A DNA stretch of 64,000 nucleotides, taken from an uncultured Eubacterium sp. (GTDB lineage Bacteria; Bacillota; Clostridia; Lachnospirales; Lachnospiraceae). A model generated the notes under the pieces. That model saw only the letters and a list, made by a program, of their open reading frames with translations, searched no databases and was not told the origin of the DNA. This document shows positions 26,901 to 34,222 of this stretch, in pieces. The translations under genes were made by a program, and so were the position numbers. The stretch spans positions 1 to 64,000 of the forward strand of contig CAJTXO010000005.1 in the NCBI GenBank assembly GCA_910583555.1, written 5' to 3'. Position 1 is the stretch's first letter, and every line of letters begins with the position of its first letter.

Positions 26901-29110
26901 ACTTCCTCCGAATCCCAGCTTGCCACGTCCAGTTCCGTGATCTGCACCTGGAATCCCTCCTCGAGAAAGCTCTGGATCGCACGGATGTAATTGTCCACCG
27001 AAGAAAAGATTCCTCTCGAGCTGACATGGCTCTGCATACCGACGCCGGCGCATACTTTCTTGTCGCCGGAATTGATATAGTTGATCATATCAATAATCTC
27101 ACTGGTCCTCTGATAGGTGTTAAAGTCATTGTACATCAACGGAATGAAATCGGCCAGTTCCAGTTTTTCCATCTCATCATAGGCGATCTCAAACGCCCGT
27201 TTCACGAACTCCGGCCTCGTATTTCCAAATCCCGGATGATCCGCATCCACTCGGTTGCCAAAAACTGCAGACCAGTTCTTATCCGCATTATTGGCAAAAT
27301 ACTCGTTCACCACATCCCATGTATATACAACATCCCTGTAGGCTCCGCCGTCCAGCGTATAGACATGGTGGATCACGCTGCGGATGTACATTTCCATACG
27401 GGCGTACATCGTCTCCGGCGACACATATGCTGCACTCTCATCCTTGCTGTAGCCCTCTTTGAAGAACCACTCCGGCGTCTGGGAATGCCATACGAGTACG
27501 TGATACCGGATCTTGAGCCCGTTTTCCTTTGCAATCTTCATTACCTTGTCGATCGTTTTGTAATTCAGCTCCGGAACCTGGGATTCCTTATAACTTTCAG
27601 GAATGACGTAATCTCCTGTTCTCCCTTTTGCTGTCTCCGTGCTGATCAGCGGACGGGACCAGTTCTGAAGCACAAAGTCTGGTTTCATACCGTTTTCCAG
27701 TGAAATACTGGAATAATTCTTTTTCACATAGGCCAATATGTTCGGATCCTCGAGCTGGGCCGGATTGATACACGTTCCCGTCTTTCCAAAAATCCGGTCA
27801 AACGTATCCTTTAAGCCGACAACCTGCAAGAGACTGACTTCATCAATATAAAATGTCTCTGTCGAACCTGCCAGCGCAAACGAAATCTCCAGTTTCGCAA
27901 ACGAATCCGGAACGGTAAATGTCCCCATAAACTTTACCCATTCGCCATCAGAAACCGGAACCGTAACGATTTCATGCACATCTGCCTGTGTATCCCCCGT
28001 CCGGTAACTGCAGATCAATGTTCCGCTGCCGGATGGTACTTTGACATATCCCTGCACCGTATAACTCTGGCCTGCCTGTACTTGTGATCCGGCCTCAAAG
28101 AGTGCTCCGTCGGATTGACTGGTACGATCAGAGATTTCCAGACATTTCCCACTCTCACCATATCCGCCATCTACCGCCTGTATACTAGCGCTTCCGAGCG
28201 TAAGGAAACCATCGGTTCCCTCGTTGAAGGACATCTGTTTCACAGTCGTCGGAGTGATCGGCACGGGTTCTTCTGTCGGAGCCTGTGGATTACCGGACGG
28301 CTGCTGCGGATTCGCAGACGGTTTCTGTGGGTTTCCGGACGGTGCCAATGGCTTGCCGGATGGTGCCAGCGGGTTTCCGGACGGTACTAATGGATTCCCG
28401 GATGGTGCTAATGGACTCCCCGATGGCTGCTGTGGGTTTGCAGACGGTTTCTGCGGGTTCGCAGATGGCTTCTGCGGATTCCCAGACGGCTGCTGCGGGT
28501 TCCCTGACGGCTGCTGCGGATTCCCAGACGGCTTCTGCGGATTCCCAGACGGCTGCTGTGGGTTCCCTGATGGCTGCTGTGGATTCCCCGATGGCTGCTG
28601 TGGGTTCCCAGACGGCTGCTGTGGATCCCCGGATGGCTGCTGTGGATTCGCAGATGGCTTCTGCGGATCCCCGGTCGGCTGCTGGCCTCCAGATCCCCCT
28701 TCATTTCCATCTACTGGCGGCTGCGATGGTGCGGAATTATCGTTCCCGTTTCCGCCGCCCTGCTTATCCTCTTCGTTCGTATTCGTGGACGGTGTTTTCT
28801 TATTCTTTACCGTGATCTTACATACGAGTTTCTTTTTTGCTACTTTTGCCGTAATGTTGGCCTTCCCTTTCTTCTTCGCCTTTACGACTCCTTTAGAAGA
28901 AACGGTCGCCACTTTTTTTCTGTTACTCTTCCATTTTACTTTTTTCTTCGTCCCTTTCACTTTCAGGCGAAGACTTTTCCCAACTACTAACGTAGCCTTC
29001 TTTTTGTTCAGCTTGATCTTTGTTTTTTTCGCCATCGACTGCGATGGTGAAGAAAACATCGTGATGACCAATACCAGACAAAGTAAAATCGATGTAAACC
29101 TCTTACTCAT
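23939..29110 (-). CDS. Giant secreted multidomain GH10 xylanase fused to SGNH esterase
   Basis: 1723 aa. Signal peptide (1-27); lysine-rich Big_2-like domain (~28-105); twenty 7-aa repeats of the QQPSGNP type (143-282); CBM22/CBM4_9-like module (~290-433); GH10 xylanase (~434-835) with acid/base E603 in WDVVNE and nucleophile E726 in ITELD; two related beta modules (each with SVVLTYTSEGG or SVVLKYTSEGG) joined by a Pro/Thr linker; a third beta module; then an SGNH esterase (~1360-1723) with FGDSITDG (S1523), GIGANSILG, FGVNDIT and DGLHPYDGY. One chain thus cuts the xylan backbone and probably deacetylates it. No dockerin or sortase motif. RBS AAAGGA. Confidence 0.9.
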   Translation of the reverse strand: MSKRFTSILLCLVLVITMFSSPSQSMAKKTKIKLNKKKATLVVGKSLRLKVKGTKKKVKWKSNRKKVATVSSKGVVKAKKKGKANITAKVAKKKLVCKITVKNKKTPSTNTNEEDKQGGGNGNDNSAPSQPPVDGNEGGSGGQQPTGDPQKPSANPQQPSGDPQQPSGNPQQPSGNPQQPSGNPQQPSGNPQKPSGNPQQPSGNPQQPSGNPQKPSANPQKPSANPQQPSGSPLAPSGNPLVPSGNPLAPSGKPLAPSGNPQKPSANPQQPSGNPQAPTEEPVPITPTTVKQMSFNEGTDGFLTLGSASIQAVDGGYGESGKCLEISDRTSQSDGALFEAGSQVQAGQSYTVQGYVKVPSGSGTLICSYRTGDTQADVHEIVTVPVSDGEWVKFMGTFTVPDSFAKLEISFALAGSTETFYIDEVSLLQVVGLKDTFDRIFGKTGTCINPAQLEDPNILAYVKKNYSSISLENGMKPDFVLQNWSRPLISTETAKGRTGDYVIPESYKESQVPELNYKTIDKVMKIAKENGLKIRYHVLVWHSQTPEWFFKEGYSKDESAAYVSPETMYARMEMYIRSVIHHVYTLDGGAYRDVVYTWDVVNEYFANNADKNWSAVFGNRVDADHPGFGNTRPEFVKRAFEIAYDEMEKLELADFIPLMYNDFNTYQRTSEIIDMINYINSGDKKVCAGVGMQSHVSSRGIFSSVDNYIRAIQSFLEEGFQVQITELDVASWDSEEVEENGKKVTYLKDDSGQRLASPLPYKEKMAGYEVQAQYVSDLTKRLINLQRDYHYQINGLTWWGMHDGVSWVKTHALMFHGEEDQFAQPPYEAKPSYYAFMQAAESEWSKPAPTAPPLRVYDFKEDMNDDTYEGEDLGTKTSYVVNDDGSITLTFNGGGAHNFFLPKSEWDDVDYKSVVLTYTSEGGDLNYSLYDGNTVGPANMNAGKHPNWGKMIKNTQGAEKRLIFSVTNECAGDCIRGFQIFTQDTATIKITIKSMMFCGKANPTKYDLDPSLNPPQRPTLPTAVPTVPPTPTPSRTPTQPPTEKPTAPPALDVDLTTEGACESENGSAEIQKNADGSITITFKKQYAACNFHVPQGNWNGTAYRSVVLKYTSEGGNLGHALYDKYGEKDPDWNQQVKESAQEKTLILNATNNCPDGCISGFQIFNPNELTDGKTIKITVKSLSFRDVASLDPANLSGGENVENGKLLNNIEQVTIPLPKMDTLMKGSRVEVTVSGTLSDESDGFRMWLANGGATASDHYYYTKNKGVGIGGQGDGDLSYQAGNFTITGMLTVGNNAEELKQETANLLSLKATASGGTLNGITITGIQVKSLGSATNRWVSTWGTAEEKCDLKDNDGNAPAMPKLALEDTTVRQIIRVTTGGEKFRLRLSNQYGASDVTIKSLHLAKQVQADASTIDTATDTEVKVGGKTEFVIPKGKVIITDPVDFPVNALDNVAVTSYFGTAPTENITGHRGARATTYQVSGNHVSDATFTDAQTTTSWFFLADASIWSTKESKAVVCFGDSITDGYGTDATYLGKKPDSYTRWVDYFAKRLQANDKTKHISVINEGIGANSILGAYPTDAGKDRFTRDLLKHDGVGYCIILFGVNDITKLENTDKYDQLLPEYQKMVKLCHDNGIKVYGAPILPFGTSVNYTEASEQVRTQINEWMRSTDSQMDGIIDFESAVADPENPKNILEKYTHEDGLHPYDGYEEMAKAIDLTMFE
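28265..28684 (-). repeat. Coding 21-bp tandem repeat, 20 units
   Basis: Twenty uninterrupted 7-codon units encode the linker of the xylanase (QQPSGNP and variants such as QKPSANP, LAPSGNP). Units differ at synonymous and a few non-synonymous positions. The tract separates the wall-associated Ig-like domain from the catalytic part and should be length-variable between strains. Confidence 0.85.
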
Positions 29111-29232
29111 TGAATCAATCCTTTCTCACTTATTTTCACGTGTTTGCCTGTCTGGGACAAACACATATAACAACACACTATCCATATCGGATCATTTATT
29201 CCTAATCTTTAGCCGGAGACATATATTTCAGG

Positions 29233-29416
29233 TCAATACCTTGTATACGCTTTAAATTTTTTGGCAGAAAGTGTAGCTGCGGTAATCTTTCGATTCCAGT
29301 GAACGGCTCCGTTATAGTTTCCCTCTAAAACCGTAATATGATTTTTCTTTTTAGTCAGGACGATGACTGAATGCCCATCTCCGATCCGAATGTTATCGCC
29401 CACCCGGATCTTTTTT
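29233..29416 (-). pseudogene. Out-of-frame C-terminal part of the cysteine-hydrolase-like protein
   Basis: From the A6 run (complement of 29411-29416) this frame reads KIRVGDNIRIGDGHSVIVL, then EGNYNGAVHWNRKI and a stop. It holds the His (GHSVIV) and polar (EGNYNG) residues that should accompany the Cys in the upstream frame. Removing one A from the run restores a single ORF from 30220 to 29233. Confidence 0.75.
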
Positions 29417-30220
29417 GAAAGAAGAATGCGTCTTATACGACTGTCCTTTCCCAAAAACCGTATCACTTACTTTGGCGGCAAAGCCATAACAGCCATATCC
29501 CAAGCCAAACTTATTAGATAAATAAGAGAAATTATTATTTGTCAACGACTTTCCTTCCGGGTATTTTTTCCGAAGAGATCTTAACTTTGCGTATGCCCTT
29601 TTCTCTGTAATGATCTTCCGCTCCTGCACCTCGCTCCAGTAACCATACTTCTTCTGTCCCTCTTTGATCTTATAGGCTCGGACTTTTACAAAATACACCC
29701 GGTCTGTCTTTACCTTTCCAATCGTCAGTTTTGCCTTTTTCGTATGCTTTACTTTCTTTCCCTTGAATTTTGGGGAAGTACTGTACCAAAGTTCATAGCC
29801 GGATGCGCCCGGAACTTTTTCCCAATACGCCTGAATTGCTTTTTTCTTTCCTTTTAGTTCTAACTCTTCTACCTCAAACTCTTCATCTTCGTCGTCCTCA
29901 TCGTCCTCATCCTCATCCAGAGATTTTTCCGGCGAAGTTGGAGCGGGCGTCTGCGATGACTCTTCCGGCGATGGCTCGCTCGTCTGTAAGGGCTCCTCCG
30001 ACGATGGCTCACTGGTCTGCAGGGGTTCCTCCGACGATGACTCGCTCGTCCGCAAGGGCTCCTCCGATGATGGCTTACTCGACCGCAATACCGGGATCGC
30101 TTTCTCCGAAGCCTCACTATAACCGTGTTCCCTGAATTGAAGATCTGTCGTCAAGGAAAACAAAAGGATCAGACAGAGCGCTATTGATATCCGTAAGAAC
30201 ATTTTCCTATCTTTTTTCAT
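29393..30220 (-). CDS. Secreted cysteine-hydrolase-like surface protein, frameshifted
   Basis: 275 aa in this frame. Signal peptide or N-terminal anchor (residues ~8-25), Ser/Glu/Pro repeats (PLQTSEPSSEE type, ~50-95), a highly acidic stretch (~100-118), and a fibronectin-III-like domain (AYWEKVPGASGYELWYSTSP). The start of a papain/CHAP-like domain follows, with its candidate catalytic Cys in GLGYGCYGFA. The frame breaks in a run of six A bases, so the His-bearing part is in the next ORF. Function is unknown; a surface peptidase or amidase is inferred. The ATG has a preceding AGAGGAG. Confidence 0.65.
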   Translation of the reverse strand: MKKDRKMFLRISIALCLILLFSLTTDLQFREHGYSEASEKAIPVLRSSKPSSEEPLRTSESSSEEPLQTSEPSSEEPLQTSEPSPEESSQTPAPTSPEKSLDEDEDDEDDEDEEFEVEELELKGKKKAIQAYWEKVPGASGYELWYSTSPKFKGKKVKHTKKAKLTIGKVKTDRVYFVKVRAYKIKEGQKKYGYWSEVQERKIITEKRAYAKLRSLRKKYPEGKSLTNNNFSYLSNKFGLGYGCYGFAAKVSDTVFGKGQSYKTHSSFKKDPGGR

Positions 30221-30393
30221 TTTCTCCTCTTTCCTGTGCGGTATTTTACACCCACCGAGTAAAAAGAATAAAAAAGAAGGGCAATAAACCAGTGAAAACC
30301 TTGATCCGCGATACGAATTCCCCGTTTTCCACCGATTTATTACCGCTTCCCTTATTTCAACATCTGCTTACTGCTGCAATCCGCTATCTCGGA

Positions 30394-33300
30394 TTATTTA
30401 TAAAGCTCAACCAGCTTCTGCAAATGCTCGTAACGTTCTTTTGCCGCTTCTTCGGATTCCTTGAACAGTCTTTCCGCCCTTTCCGGGAACGGCTTGATCA
30501 GACGTGTATAACGCGCCTCGTTGTTCAGGAAATCCTGATATGTTCCGTCGCCTTCTTTGGATGTCAGCGTGAACGGATTCTTTCCTTCTGCTTTCAGCGC
30601 CGGGTTGAAGCTGAACAGATTCCAGTATCCGGCTTTTACCGCCTTCTTCATCTCATCCTGGCAATGGTTCATGCCGCCTTTGGCGATACCGTGGAGTTCG
30701 CAAGGAGCGTATCCGATAATGAGTGACGGCCCGTTGTAAGCTTCTGCCTCCGCGATCGCTTTCACAGCCTGTGCCGGATTTGCGCCGAGCGCGATCTGTG
30801 CCACATAGACATATCCGTAACTCATCGCGATCTCTGCCAGGCTCTTCTTGCCGATCTCTTTACCGGCAGCGGCAAACTGGCAGACTTCACCGATGTTGGA
30901 AGCTTTCGAAGCCTGACCACCTGTATTGGAGTACATCTCGGTATCAAATACCATCACGTTTACGTTCTCGCCGGAAGCAAGCACATGATCGAGTCCGCCG
31001 AAGCCGATGTCATATGCCCATCCGTCACCACCGAAGATCCAGACGGATTTCTTCGCGAGGTACTGTTTCTTATCGAGGATTTCTTTGGAGAGGTCACATC
31101 CTGCTGCCGCGCACTTCTCGATCTCTGCGATGAGCGCTTTGGCATCCGGTGTATTTGCTCTCGTATCATCTTTTGTCTCCATGAATTTATCGACAGCAGC
31201 TTTCAACTCAGCCGAAGCCTTATCGGAAGCAGCCAGTTCTTTTACTTTCTCGATCGTCTGCTTACGGATGACATCCTGTCCGATGTGCATACCGAGACCG
31301 TGCTCTGCGTTGTCCTCAAACAGGGAGTTCGACCATGCCGGCCCCTGCTTGGAGTCCTTGTGTACCGTATATGGCGAGGTAGCTGCCGGGCCTCCCCAGA
31401 TGGAAGAACATCCGGTCGCATTGGAAATGTACATCTGCTCGCCGAACAGCTGCGTGATCAGGCGCGCATACGAAGTCTCCGCACATCCGGCACAGCTTCC
31501 CGAGAACTCGAGGAGCGGCTGGTTGAACTGGGAGCCTTTCGGCGTCGTGTCCGAAATTCCGCTGTCTTTTTTGCCGACATTGGCAACGAGGTAATCAAAT
31601 ACCGGCTGCTCGTCTGCCTGCGATTCCTGTGGTACCATCTTGATGGCCCCTTCTGCTGCCTTCGGGCATACCGTGATACACTCGCCGCATCCCATACAGT
31701 CTAACGGGGATACGCTCATCGTGAACTTGAATTCGCCGGCTTTCGGCTTCATGTCCGCAATCTTCATATTCGAAGGCGCTGCTTTTACTTCGTCGTCCGT
31801 CAAAAGGAATGGACGGATCGTCGCGTGGGAACAAACAAACGCACAGTTGTTACACTGGATACATGTATTCGGATCCCAAACTGGCACGGTTACCGCCGTT
31901 CCACGTTTCTCATAAGCCGAAGCGCCGAGCTCGAACTGACCATCCGCGATATCTTTGAACGCCGATACCGGAAGGCTGTCGCCATCCATGATCGAAATCG
32001 GCTCGAGGAGTTCTTTTACCATCTTTACCACTTCCGGACGGCCCTCAAGTTCTTTGGCCGGGGCATCCGGTGCCGGATTTGCCCAGGAAGCAGGAACGTC
32101 TACTTTGTGTACGGCATCCACGCCGGCGTCAATTGCTTTATAGTTCATTTCTACGACTGCGTCACCCTTCTTCGAGTAGGATTTCTTCGCTGCCGCTTTC
32201 ATGTAGTCCACCGCTTCGTCGATCGGCATGATGTTTGCCAGTTTGAAGAACGCGGACTGGAGGATCGTATTCGTACGCTTGCCCATACCGATCTCGATCG
32301 CTTTGTCGATCGCGTTGATCGTGTAGAGCTGTACGTTATTTTCTGCTATGTATTTCTTCGATTCTGCCGGCATATGCTTGTCAAGCTCTTCATCTGACCA
32401 CTGGCAGTTGATCATGAAGATTCCGCCCGGTTTTACATCCTGTACCATCTTATAGCCTTTTACTACATAAGATGGGTTATGGCATGCGACAAAGTCTGCC
32501 TGGTTGATGTAATATGGACTCTTGATCGGCTTGTCACCGAAACGGAGATGGGAGATCGTAATACCGCCCGTCTTCTTCGAGTCATACTGGAAATATGCCT
32601 GGATATATTTATCCGTGTGGTCACCGATGATCTTCGTGGAGTTCTTATTTGCTCCTACGGTTCCGTCACCGCCGAGACCCCAGAACTTACACTCTACCGT
32701 ACCTTCTGCCGATGTGATCGGAGCCGGTTTTACTTCTGGAAGGCTCAGGTTCGTGACATCATCCACGATACCGATCGTGAAGCGTGCCTTCGGCGCGTCC
32801 TTCTCCAGTTCTTTATAGATCGCGAATACAGATGAAGGCGGCGTATCTTTGGAACCGAGACCGTAACGGCCGCCAGTCAGTACAACGTCATTCATGCCCG
32901 CCTCGCGCAGCGTCGCTGCCACGTCAAGGTAAAGCGGCTCACCGAGTGTACCCGGCTCTTTTGTACGGTCAAGAACCGCGATCTTCTTCGCCGTCTTCGG
33001 AATGGCTTTCAAAATGTGCTCGGACGACCACGGACGGTACAGGCGAACTTTGATAAGTCCGACTTTCTCGCCTTTAGCGGTCAGATAGTCGATCACTTCT
33101 TCTGCTACGTCACAGATCGATCCCATCGCGATGATGACGCGGTCTGCATCCGGTGCTCCGTAATAATTGAAGAGGTCGTAATCCGTTCCCAGCTTATCAT
33201 TTACTTTCTTCATGTATTTCTCTACAACAGCCGGAAGCGCATCGTAAACCGGGTTACATGCCTCGCGGTGCTGGAAGAATACGTCGCCGTTCTCATGCGA

Positions 33301-33951
33301 ACCACGCATCGCCGGATGCTCCGGATTCAGCGCATGGGCACGGAACGCTTCTACTGCGTCCATCGGACACATTTCTTTCAGGTCTTCATAGTCCCATTTT
33401 TCAATCTTCTGGATCTCATGGGAAGTACGGAATCCGTCAAAGAAGTTGATGAACGGAACTTTTCCCTCCAGTGCTGCCAAATGGGCAACCGGGCTCAAGT
33501 CCATGACTTCCTGCGGATTTGTCTCGGCAAGCATGGCAAAACCTGTCTGACGACACGCGTAAACGTCACTGTGATCACCGAAAATGTTCAGTGACTGCGT
33601 CGATACCGTACGTGCGGAAACATCAAATACACAAGGAAGCTGCTCTGCAGCGATCTTGTACATATTCGGGATCATGAGAAGAAGTCCCTGGGAAGCGGTA
33701 AAGGTCGTCGTCAGCGCTCCGGCTGCCAAAGAACCGTGTACCGTTCCGGCTGCACCAGCCTCCGACTGCATCTCTACTACTTTCACCGTGTTTCCGAAAA
33801 TGTTCTTCAACCCTGCCGCAGACCACATATCAACGGTGTCAGCCATCGGGCTCGAAGGTGTGATCGGGTAAATACCGGCAACTTCCGTATACGCGTACGC
33901 AACGTGAGCGGCAGCGGTATTTCCATCCATAGATTGTTTCGCTCTAGCCAT
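30394..33951 (-). CDS. nifJ: Pyruvate:ferredoxin (flavodoxin) oxidoreductase, copy 2
   Basis: 1185 aa, full length, same domain order as copy 1: YPITPSSPMAD, QSEAGAAGTVHGSL, 4Fe-4S motifs CIQCNNCAFVCSHAT and CMGCGECITVCPKAA, TPP site FGGDGWAYDIGFGGLDHVLA and MYSNTGGQASKASNIG. It converts pyruvate to acetyl-CoA and reduced ferredoxin. RBS AGGAGG precedes MARAKQSMDG. The leader is ~100 nt from a TTTACT-17-TAAAAT promoter. It is clearly diverged from copy 1 along its length, so the two are old paralogues or one was acquired. Confidence 0.95.
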   Translation of the reverse strand: MARAKQSMDGNTAAAHVAYAYTEVAGIYPITPSSPMADTVDMWSAAGLKNIFGNTVKVVEMQSEAGAAGTVHGSLAAGALTTTFTASQGLLLMIPNMYKIAAEQLPCVFDVSARTVSTQSLNIFGDHSDVYACRQTGFAMLAETNPQEVMDLSPVAHLAALEGKVPFINFFDGFRTSHEIQKIEKWDYEDLKEMCPMDAVEAFRAHALNPEHPAMRGSHENGDVFFQHREACNPVYDALPAVVEKYMKKVNDKLGTDYDLFNYYGAPDADRVIIAMGSICDVAEEVIDYLTAKGEKVGLIKVRLYRPWSSEHILKAIPKTAKKIAVLDRTKEPGTLGEPLYLDVAATLREAGMNDVVLTGGRYGLGSKDTPPSSVFAIYKELEKDAPKARFTIGIVDDVTNLSLPEVKPAPITSAEGTVECKFWGLGGDGTVGANKNSTKIIGDHTDKYIQAYFQYDSKKTGGITISHLRFGDKPIKSPYYINQADFVACHNPSYVVKGYKMVQDVKPGGIFMINCQWSDEELDKHMPAESKKYIAENNVQLYTINAIDKAIEIGMGKRTNTILQSAFFKLANIMPIDEAVDYMKAAAKKSYSKKGDAVVEMNYKAIDAGVDAVHKVDVPASWANPAPDAPAKELEGRPEVVKMVKELLEPISIMDGDSLPVSAFKDIADGQFELGASAYEKRGTAVTVPVWDPNTCIQCNNCAFVCSHATIRPFLLTDDEVKAAPSNMKIADMKPKAGEFKFTMSVSPLDCMGCGECITVCPKAAEGAIKMVPQESQADEQPVFDYLVANVGKKDSGISDTTPKGSQFNQPLLEFSGSCAGCAETSYARLITQLFGEQMYISNATGCSSIWGGPAATSPYTVHKDSKQGPAWSNSLFEDNAEHGLGMHIGQDVIRKQTIEKVKELAASDKASAELKAAVDKFMETKDDTRANTPDAKALIAEIEKCAAAGCDLSKEILDKKQYLAKKSVWIFGGDGWAYDIGFGGLDHVLASGENVNVMVFDTEMYSNTGGQASKASNIGEVCQFAAAGKEIGKKSLAEIAMSYGYVYVAQIALGANPAQAVKAIAEAEAYNGPSLIIGYAPCELHGIAKGGMNHCQDEMKKAVKAGYWNLFSFNPALKAEGKNPFTLTSKEGDGTYQDFLNNEARYTRLIKPFPERAERLFKESEEAAKERYEHLQKLVELYK

Positions 33952-34049
33952 TTTTAAAGAATCCTCCTATTTGTTTTTTGAAGGAACATGCCATCCTCAT
34001 CCGAGCAGGGCTTTTCCTCCTTATATTGATTTTATTTTCACTAGGTATC

Positions 34050-34078
34050 ATTTTAGCACTAACATTTAAAAAAGTAAA
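34050..34078 (-). promoter_or_regulatory. Promoter of nifJ copy 2
   Basis: On the minus strand TTTACT (complement of 34073-34078) and TAAAAT (complement of 34050-34055) are 17 nt apart, ~100 nt before the nifJ start. Confidence 0.55.
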
Positions 34079-34161
34079 GGCAAAAAAAGCAGGATATTGT
34101 CGAATTTTAACAAGATTTGAAATTTTTTGCGTTTTTGCCGGCGATCGCCTGACTGCGCGCC

Positions 34162-34199
34162 AAAAAACGGCAGGCCGGGGTTACTTCCCTGACCTGCCG
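34162..34199 (-). terminator. Strong rho-independent terminator of the GH43 gene
   Basis: On the minus strand, stem CGGCAGGTCAGGG / CCCCGGCCTGCCG (34187-34199 with 34168-34180) and a 6-nt loop are followed by TTTTTT. It lies 24 nt after the GH43 stop. Confidence 0.9.
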
Positions 34200-34222
34200 G
34201 AACATGTTCTATGCCTTCTTTT

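Noticed and set aside
28265..28684. Possible CRISPR array (regular ~21-bp repeats)
   Set aside because: Repeats are contiguous without spacers, stay in frame with a secreted enzyme and encode a linker; no cas genes.
28224..29255. Long plus-strand ORF (343 codons) opposite the xylanase repeats
   Set aside because: It is the antisense of the 21-bp repeat tract and N-terminal domain; composition is repetitive (Cys/Gly/Phe), with no ribosome binding site or family resemblance.
33952..34010. Leader peptide before nifJ copy 2 (short ORF starting near AAGGAGG)
   Set aside because: The spacing from AAGGAGG to the ATG is too long (~15 nt) and there is no regulatory codon run; likely chance.
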